Source of the DNA: Clostridia bacterium
GTDB taxonomy: Bacteria; Bacillota; Clostridia; Oscillospirales; CAG-272
Assembly (NCBI GenBank): GCA_017504785.1
Contig: JAFVQL010000060.1
Coordinates: forward strand, 1 to 36,229
Reading direction: 5' to 3'
Length of the DNA: 36,229 nucleotides
In this document: positions 32,000-36,229 of the stretch, piece by piece
Layout: the number at the start of each line of letters is the position of its first letter
Numbering within the stretch: the first letter of the stretch is position 1
Position numbers and translations under genes: made by a program
The notes under the pieces: model-generated
The model's input: only the letters and a program-made list of their open reading frames with translations
Databases searched by the model: none
Told to the model about the DNA's origin: nothing

Positions 32000-33493
32000 A
32001 TGGAAAAATATATTTTAGCACTCGACCAAGGAACGACCAGCTCGCGAGCCATTCTTTTTAATAAGGCAGGCATGGCGATCAGCACGGCGCAGAAGGAATT
32101 TCAGCAGATCTTCCCGAAGGACGGATGGGTGGAGCACGATCCGATGACGATATGGTCCACTGAGATCTCGGTCGCCACCGAGGCTCTGCTGAAGATCGGC
32201 GGCAGCTGGCAAGACGTGGCAGGGATCGGCATTACCAATCAGCGCGAAACCACGATCGTCTGGGACAGAAACAGCGGCGCACCGATCTATAACGCCATCG
32301 TGTGGCAATGCCGCCGCACGGCAGAACAGACGAAGGCTCTTGAGGATCGCGGTCTCGGAAAAATGATCCACGAAAAGACGGGACTTCTCCCCGACCCCTA
32401 TTTTTCTGCAACCAAGATCGCATGGATCTTAAATAACGTAGAGGGGGCAAGAGAAAAGGCAGAGGCGGGAGAGCTTTGCTTTGGCACGGTGGATACTTGG
32501 CTTTTATGGAATCTGACCGCAGGCAAGGTGCACGCCACGGACTTCAGCAACGCATCGAGAACCATGCTCTTCAATATCAAAACGCTCGACTGGGACGACG
32601 AGCTGCTTTCTCTTTTCAACATTCCGCGCTCTATGCTTCCCGACGTTTTTCCCTCCTCCCATATTTACGGCTATACCGACCCCAAGCTTTTCGGCGCTTC
32701 TCTGCCCATTGGCGGCATTGCAGGCGACCAGCAGGCGGCACTTTTCGGACAGTGCTGCTTTGAAAAGGGTGACGTAAAAAACACCTACGGAACGGGCGGA
32801 TTTTTGCTGATGAATACGGGAAGCACGCCCTATTTTTCGGACAAGGGACTGTTAACGACCATCGCATGGGGGCTTGGCGGCAAGATCGAATACGCGCTTG
32901 AAGGCTCGGTCTTCACCTGCGGTGCGGCGATCCAATGGCTACGCGACGGTCTAAAGATCCTCGACAGCGCGCAGGATAGCGAATATTACGCATCCAAGGT
33001 AGCGGATACAGGCGGCGTTTACATCGTTCCCGCCTTTACGGGACTCGGCGCACCGCACTGGGATCCTTATGCGCGCGGACTGATCATTGGCATCAATCGC
33101 GCGACGAATAAAAATCATATCATTCGCGCGACGGTGGAATCCCTCGCCTACCAGACGGCAGACGTCGTTTCCATGATGGAAGCGGAAAGCGGGCTGAAGG
33201 TGCCCTCGCTTCGCGTGGACGGCGGTGCTTGCAAAAACGATCTTCTGCTCTCCTTTCAGGCAGACCTTCTCGGCATTCCGATCGAGCGCCCTGCCTCGGT
33301 GGAAAGCACGGCACTCGGTGCTTCATATCTGTGCGGACTCGCGGTCGGTATGTATAAAAGCACCGAGGACATCAAAAAGAATCGCGCGGTGGAAAAGATC
33401 TTCGAAAGCGAAAAGGACACCGCCTTCCGTGAGCAAAGAATGAAAAAATGGCGCCGCGCCGTGGAGCGCTCGCTCGGCTGGGCGGAAGAATAA
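32000..33493 (+). CDS. glpK: Glycerol kinase
   Basis: FGGY-family kinase of 497 residues that makes glycerol 3-phosphate from glycerol and ATP. Seen: [70 protein letters not shown] and [16 protein letters not shown]. In Firmicutes GlpK is often activated by HPr phosphorylating a His in a loop reading GHTxxYHFYG or similar; here the same place is [15 protein letters not shown], with no His, so that control is probably absent. It has GGAG 9 bases before the ATG; no glpF or glpD lies beside it. A bidirectional terminator follows. Confidence 0.97.
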   Translation: MEKYILALDQGTTSSRAILFNKAGMAISTAQKEFQQIFPKDGWVEHDPMTIWSTEISVATEALLKIGGSWQDVAGIGITNQRETTIVWDRNSGAPIYNAIVWQCRRTAEQTKALEDRGLGKMIHEKTGLLPDPYFSATKIAWILNNVEGAREKAEAGELCFGTVDTWLLWNLTAGKVHATDFSNASRTMLFNIKTLDWDDELLSLFNIPRSMLPDVFPSSHIYGYTDPKLFGASLPIGGIAGDQQAALFGQCCFEKGDVKNTYGTGGFLLMNTGSTPYFSDKGLLTTIAWGLGGKIEYALEGSVFTCGAAIQWLRDGLKILDSAQDSEYYASKVADTGGVYIVPAFTGLGAPHWDPYARGLIIGINRATNKNHIIRATVESLAYQTADVVSMMEAESGLKVPSLRVDGGACKNDLLLSFQADLLGIPIERPASVESTALGASYLCGLAVGMYKSTEDIKKNRAVEKIFESEKDTAFREQRMKKWRRAVERSLGWAEE

Positions 33494-33504
33494 TATAAAA
33501 AACG

Positions 33505-33537
33505 ACCGAGGCAGAATCTTATTTCTGCCTCGGTTTA
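33505..33537. terminator. Bidirectional terminator between glpK and the ABC permease
   Basis: Perfect 12-bp stem ACCGAGGCAGAA / TTCTGCCTCGGT with a six-base loop; TTTATTG follows on the plus strand and TTTTTT on the minus strand. The two genes converge on it. The core resembles the tyrS terminator. Confidence 0.9.
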
Positions 33538-33652
33538 TTGTGTTGTATTTTGTTTTTAACAAAAAAACAAATTGCGACGGATATCGGCGGCTCGAGCACT
33601 GACGAAAGCCTTTCTCCGCATTTTTTTTGCATCCGCAGAGGATACAAAAAAC

Positions 33653-34384
33653 TTATCCGCGCTTCATTTGGCGCAAAAACAGCAGTACGGCAAAGACGAG
33701 CGTCACGACGCCGTAGCCGAGCACCCAAAGAAGATGCGAAAGCGAAGCCCCAAGGTTTCCGACAATCACGGCGCGCTCCATTTCTACGGCGTGCACGAAA
33801 GGAAGAAGATATGCGATCCTCTTGAACGCACCGCCCACGAGATCGAGATCAAACCAAATACCCGAGAGCCATGCGGAAAGGTTGGTGAGCAATGCGCCAC
33901 AGATGCCGCCGACCTGCTTATCGTTGAATACGCTTCCGCAAAGAAGGCCGATCGCGATATAAAGGAGCGCGATGGGGATAAGATAGAGGAGCGCAAGCAG
34001 AATATAGATATTGACCTCAAGCTTCAGTATCACCGCTAAAAGATAGGACAAGATCCCTTCCGAAAGCGCGATCGGAATCAGCGGGAGCGTGTATCCGAGG
34101 ATGAAATCCACGGGTGTCATCGGCGTTGTGTAAAGGCGGTGCATAAAGCTGCTTTGCCGATCCTTGGCGATCAGCGTTGCGGAAAAGAGCGTCATAAACG
34201 CAAGCCCGAACACAGCAACGCCCGGAGCGAGGCTTTGAATTTCAAACAGACTTACGGGAATATTGGCTTGAATTGCGCTCAAAAGGAGCAAAAGCACTAC
34301 GGGAAAACCGAAAAGAAAAGACAGATTGAGAGGATCACGGATGATCTCCTTGAAATTTCGCTTTGCAAAGCACAGCATTCTCAT
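33653..34384 (-). CDS. ABC-2-type transporter permease
   Basis: About 243 residues with six hydrophobic segments: LNLSFLFGFPVVLLLLLSAI, APGVAVFGLAFMTLFSATLI, FILGYTLPLIPIALSEGILS, YLIPIALLYIAIGLLCGSVF, GGICGALLTNLSAWLSGIWF and HLLWVLGYGVVTLVFAVLLF. The motif KDRQSSFMHRLYTTPM after the second helix and LPFVHAVEME near the fifth are typical of ABC-2 exporters of drugs or lipids. The ATG at 34384 overlaps the ATPase stop by 4 bases (ATGA), so translation is coupled; the longer frame start is inside the ATPase gene. Substrate unknown. Confidence 0.9.
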   Translation of the reverse strand: MRMLCFAKRNFKEIIRDPLNLSFLFGFPVVLLLLLSAIQANIPVSLFEIQSLAPGVAVFGLAFMTLFSATLIAKDRQSSFMHRLYTTPMTPVDFILGYTLPLIPIALSEGILSYLLAVILKLEVNIYILLALLYLIPIALLYIAIGLLCGSVFNDKQVGGICGALLTNLSAWLSGIWFDLDLVGGAFKRIAYLLPFVHAVEMERAVIVGNLGASLSHLLWVLGYGVVTLVFAVLLFLRQMKRG

Positions 34385-35109
34385 TTTCCCGCCCCCTTTA
34401 CGATCTTGATGAACGCGGCCTCGATGCCGTTTTCTCCCGTGATTTCCTTGATGCGATCGGGCGTATCGCAAACGAGAAGCCTACCGTCCTTCATAATAGC
34501 GATGCGGTCCGAAAGCGCTTCCGCTTCTTCCATATAATGCGTGGTTAAGATCACGGTGATCTTCCCCTTCAAGGCGCGGATAATGTCCCAAAGGTCGCTC
34601 CTTGCAAGGACGTCAAGCCCCAGCGTTGGTTCGTCGAGAAAGAGGATCTTCGGCTCGCTGACAAGTGCCATGGCAATGCTGAGGCGGCGCTGATAACCGC
34701 CCGAAAGCTTGCCTGCCTTGCGCGAAAAAACCGCTACAAGCCCCAAAAGCTCGGATACCTCCTTCACCCTTGCGGCGCATTTTTCCTTTGAAAAGCCGTG
34801 AACGCCGCAGATCAGTTCGAGATTTTCCCTGACCGAGAGTGCGGGCGCGACCGCCGTTTCCTGTGGCGATACCGCAATCATGGATTTTACCGCCGCCGCT
34901 TCGTCTCGGATGCTTTTATCAAAGATAAAGGCATCGCCCGCCGTTGGCATAGTTAAGCAAGAAAGCATTTTGATCGTTGTGGTTTTTCCCGCGCCGTTGA
35001 CGCCGAGAAGCGAGAAAAGCTCTCCCTCCTCCACGCAAAGAGAAAGCCCGTCCACGGCAAGCACTTCCTTATATTGCTTCGTCAGATTTTTTGTTTCAAT
35101 TGCATACAT
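34381..35109 (-). CDS. ABC transporter ATP-binding protein
   Basis: About 242 residues. Walker A GVNGAGKTTT, Q-loop VSPQETAVAP, signature LSGGYQRRLSIAMAL, Walker B ILFLDEPTLGLD and the His switch TTHYMEEAE are all intact, typical of the drug/lipid exporter (DrrA-like) group. The ATG at 35109 has AGGAGG 9 bases upstream. The restored tetR frame would end at 35096, overlapping this start by 14 bases. It pairs with the permease that follows, under the tetR promoter. Confidence 0.93.
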   Translation of the reverse strand: MYAIETKNLTKQYKEVLAVDGLSLCVEEGELFSLLGVNGAGKTTTIKMLSCLTMPTAGDAFIFDKSIRDEAAAVKSMIAVSPQETAVAPALSVRENLELICGVHGFSKEKCAARVKEVSELLGLVAVFSRKAGKLSGGYQRRLSIAMALVSEPKILFLDEPTLGLDVLARSDLWDIIRALKGKITVILTTHYMEEAEALSDRIAIMKDGRLLVCDTPDRIKEITGENGIEAAFIKIVKGAGK

Positions 35110-35163
35110 CGCTTTTTTCCTCCTTTGAGAGACGCTCACGCACGCCTTGATATACGTCGGTGA

Positions 35164-35673
35164 TCATTCCGCTGACAAGCTCCTCATCAACGACAAAAAC
35201 GAAGTGGCATGCATCACCGCGATGCCGTGCACGCACACCCACATTTCCATGTGCATCCGCATTGCCGTTTCTTTCGAAAAACCGTTGGCATCCATGATCA
35301 TATGAACGGATGCTTCAAAATCCGGCGCAGGTGACAATTCCTCTCCCGTTCGGTCACGCATAAACAAAAGCTTGAAGAGCCCCTTTTCTTCCTTGGCAAA
35401 GCGAATATAAGCCATACCAAACGCCTTATAAGGGGGATACTTCTCTGTAGCAACCTCCCTTTCTATAAAGGAAAGATAACTTTTGTATGCACGCGCCATA
35501 ACACTTTCACGAAGCGTTTCCATATTTTCGAAATTTGAAAAAATCGGCTGCGTGGAGCATCCGAGTGCCGAGGCAAGGCTTCTCGCATTCAAGGTAAGTT
35601 TCCCATCACCTCGAACCATCTCGAGCGCGGCATCCACGATCTGATCTTTCGATATTTTTACCTTTGGCGGCAT
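35164..35673 (-). CDS. TetR-family repressor, C-terminus frameshifted
   Basis: TetR-type regulator, about 169 residues from the ATG at 35673 (GGAGG 6 bases upstream). The HTH is IVDAALEMVRGDG... LNARSLASALGCSTQPIFSNFENMETL. The frame ends in ATSFLSLMRSLSAE-stop, but with one extra T in the T5 run (35195-35199) the frame continues as VVDEELVSGMITDVYQG and VRERLSKEE, which is the usual TetR end, stopping at 35096. Restored length would be about 192 residues. It is the first gene of an ABC exporter operon, which it probably represses in response to the exported compound. A palindromic operator lies before its start. Confidence 0.88.
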   Translation of the reverse strand: MPPKVKISKDQIVDAALEMVRGDGKLTLNARSLASALGCSTQPIFSNFENMETLRESVMARAYKSYLSFIEREVATEKYPPYKAFGMAYIRFAKEEKGLFKLLFMRDRTGEELSPAPDFEASVHMIMDANGFSKETAMRMHMEMWVCVHGIAVMHATSFLSLMRSLSAE

Positions 35674-35685
35674 TTTGCACCTCCA

Positions 35686-35705
35686 TATATATCGTTCGTT
35701 ATATA
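35686..35705. promoter_or_regulatory. Probable TetR operator
   Basis: Imperfect 20-bp palindrome, ATATA-A-CG-AA-CG-A-TATAT in outline, 8 of 10 positions symmetric, between the -10 box and the ribosome binding site of the tetR gene. This spacing is that of autoregulating TetR repressors. Confidence 0.7.
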
Positions 35706-35714
35706 TCATATGTT

Positions 35715-35743
35715 ATTTTATCATAAAGGTATACGCTTGTCAA
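35715..35743 (-). promoter_or_regulatory. Sigma-A promoter of the tetR-ABC operon
   Basis: Minus strand TTGACA, 17-base spacer, TAAAAT, about 40 bases before the tetR start. Confidence 0.88.
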
Positions 35744-35868
35744 GAGAAAAATGAAAATTGATTGAAAGAAAAATGAGAAAGCATCCCGGATGATCTCGTT
35801 TTTGGGGGGTGAGATAACAAATATAAGTGAATGCTTTTTGACGATAGGAGAAAAGCTTCCTTAACACC

Positions 35869-35953
35869 TTTTCACTATTCACTTTTACCTATTACCTATC
35901 GACAAGTTTCAAGGGATGAGTGAAAAGTGAAAAGTGAAGAGTGAAGAGTGAAG
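35869..35953. repeat. Heptad repeats AGTGAAA/AGTGAAG with inverted copies
   Basis: Five tandem units of AGTGAAR fill 35919-35953. Two inverted units (TTTTCACT and ATTCACTTTT, 35869-35888) lie about 30 bases upstream, so the two sets can pair imperfectly. They are too short and uniform for a CRISPR array. Confidence 0.8.
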
Positions 35954-35995
35954 AAGTAAAAATCGACAAGCCTCTGTCGAAACTTGTCGATTTTT
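35899..35995. repeat. Three stem arms that can pair in two exclusive ways
   Basis: Arm 1 TCGACAAGTTTC (35899-35910), arm 2 AAAAATCGACAAG (35958-35970) and arm 3 GAAACTTGTCGA extended by TTTTT (35979-35995). Arm 1 and arm 3 pair over 12 bp; arm 2 and arm 3 pair over 13 bp. Both use the same arm 3, so only one can form at a time. The second form ends in a U-run like a terminator. Confidence 0.75.
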
Positions 35996-36007
35996 GGGGT
36001 GAGATAT

Positions 36008-36103
36008 GGGATTCGATTCTCCTCGCGAACTGCGCTCGTCGGTCAGGCGCGGTCGCAGACGTTCACCGGAAGTCTGCTCTGCACCGCGCCCCCTTCGAAT
36101 CCC
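36008..36103. repeat. Hairpin element with tRNA-3'-end-like inverted termini
   Basis: Terminal inverted repeat GGGATTCGA / TCGAATCCC, inside it GGCGCGGT / ACCGCGCC and then GCAGAC / GTCTGC around a GTTCACCGGAA loop. The right end reads CCCTTCGAATCCCTCTG, like the T-loop and 3' acceptor of a tRNA; the left end on the other strand reads TCGAATCCCATATCTCACC, again tRNA-3'-end-like. There is no full cloverleaf. Confidence 0.65.
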
Positions 36104-36118
36104 TCTGCTATTTTAGAT

Positions 36119-36158
36119 AAAAAGCAAACACCGACCACAAGGGTCGGCGCTTGCTTTT
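36119..36158 (-). terminator. Leftward terminator near the right end
   Basis: Read on the minus strand, a 17-bp stem with two G-U pairs, ending in GCTTTTTATC. It should end a minus-strand transcript that begins beyond the window's right edge. Confidence 0.75.
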
Positions 36159-36229
36159 ATGTGAGTAATCTAAATTTTTGATACCATTTTTGAGTGGGTG
36201 CAAATTTTAGAGTTATGGGTGCATGTTGG

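Larger units (their letters stand above)
35799..36006. repeat. Direct repeat of a TTTTTGGGG-GTGAGATA motif
   Basis: TTTTTGGGGGGTGAGATA at 35799-35816 and TTTTTGGGGTGAGATA at 35991-36006 differ only in the length of the G run. They bracket the heptad and stem-arm region, so the stretch between them may be an inserted or duplicated unit. Confidence 0.6.

Noticed and set aside
35919..35953. CRISPR-like array
   Set aside because: The units are 7 bases long, in tandem, without spacers.
36008..36103. A tRNA gene
   Set aside because: Only T-loop-like ends are present; there is no D arm, anticodon arm or acceptor pairing of a cloverleaf.
35984..36181. Plus-strand frame of 65 codons at the right end
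   Set aside because: It covers the hairpin element and terminator and starts inside a repeat.

Overview
The window reads as a piece of chromosome from a Gram-positive bacterium of the Bacillota, most likely an uncultured member of the Clostridia. The support is a Gram-positive type DnaE, a murB-whiA-dnaE order, the linked nusB-xseA-xseB-tlyA-nadK-argR-recN group, a ylxM-ffh-rpsP-khpA operon, ClpE- and ClpC-type unfoldases, strong AAGGAG ribosome binding sites, and several promoters that match TTGACA-17-TATAAT almost perfectly. I see no rRNA or tRNA gene, no phage, no insertion sequence and no CRISPR array.

Layout. 1-1280: tyrS on the plus strand, broken in frame by a TAA, with a strong terminator. 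1283-5933: minus-strand housekeeping genes (an EamA transporter with a 3' frameshift, rpsU, then an Rrf2 regulator-lgt-folD run, and prs). 6090-10913: a plus-strand accessory block of a small beta-sandwich protein, a SpoIID-like protein with three peptidoglycan-binding domains, a second peptidoglycan-binding protein and a ClpC/ClpA-like unfoldase; none shows a signal peptide. 10976-26962: about 16 kb of minus-strand genes read from the nusB promoter and at least one internal promoter (before cvpA): nusB, tsaD-like, xseA, xseB, tlyA, nadK, argR, recN, murB, whiA, dnaE, cvpA, clpE-like, mrp. 27077-28302: a plus-strand pair of membrane proteins, the second (TraX-like) broken by an in-frame TAG. 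28303-28986: a long gap with only a terminator and small palindromes. 28987-29389: rpsT with a structured leader. 29440-31909: ylxM-ffh-rpsP-khpA. 32000-33493: glpK. 33653-35743: a tetR-ABC ATPase-ABC permease operon with its own promoter and operator; tetR carries a 3' frameshift. 35750-36160: a non-coding mosaic of heptad repeats, mutually exclusive stem arms and a hairpin-rich element whose two ends look like tRNA 3' ends.

The genes mostly serve translation (tyrS, rpsU, rpsT, rpsP, ffh), DNA replication and repair (dnaE, recN, xseAB), wall and envelope (murB, lgt, PG-binding block), protein quality control (two Clp unfoldases), Fe-S handling (mrp, Rrf2) and cofactor metabolism (folD, nadK, prs).

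The most notable points are: four genes each broken by a single-base lesion (tyrS, EamA, traX-like, tetR), which may be assembly errors or real decay; the signal-less peptidoglycan-binding/SpoIID/Clp block; a TsaD paralogue inside the nusB-xseA junction; a candidate rpsT leader RNA; and the palindromic mosaic at the right end.
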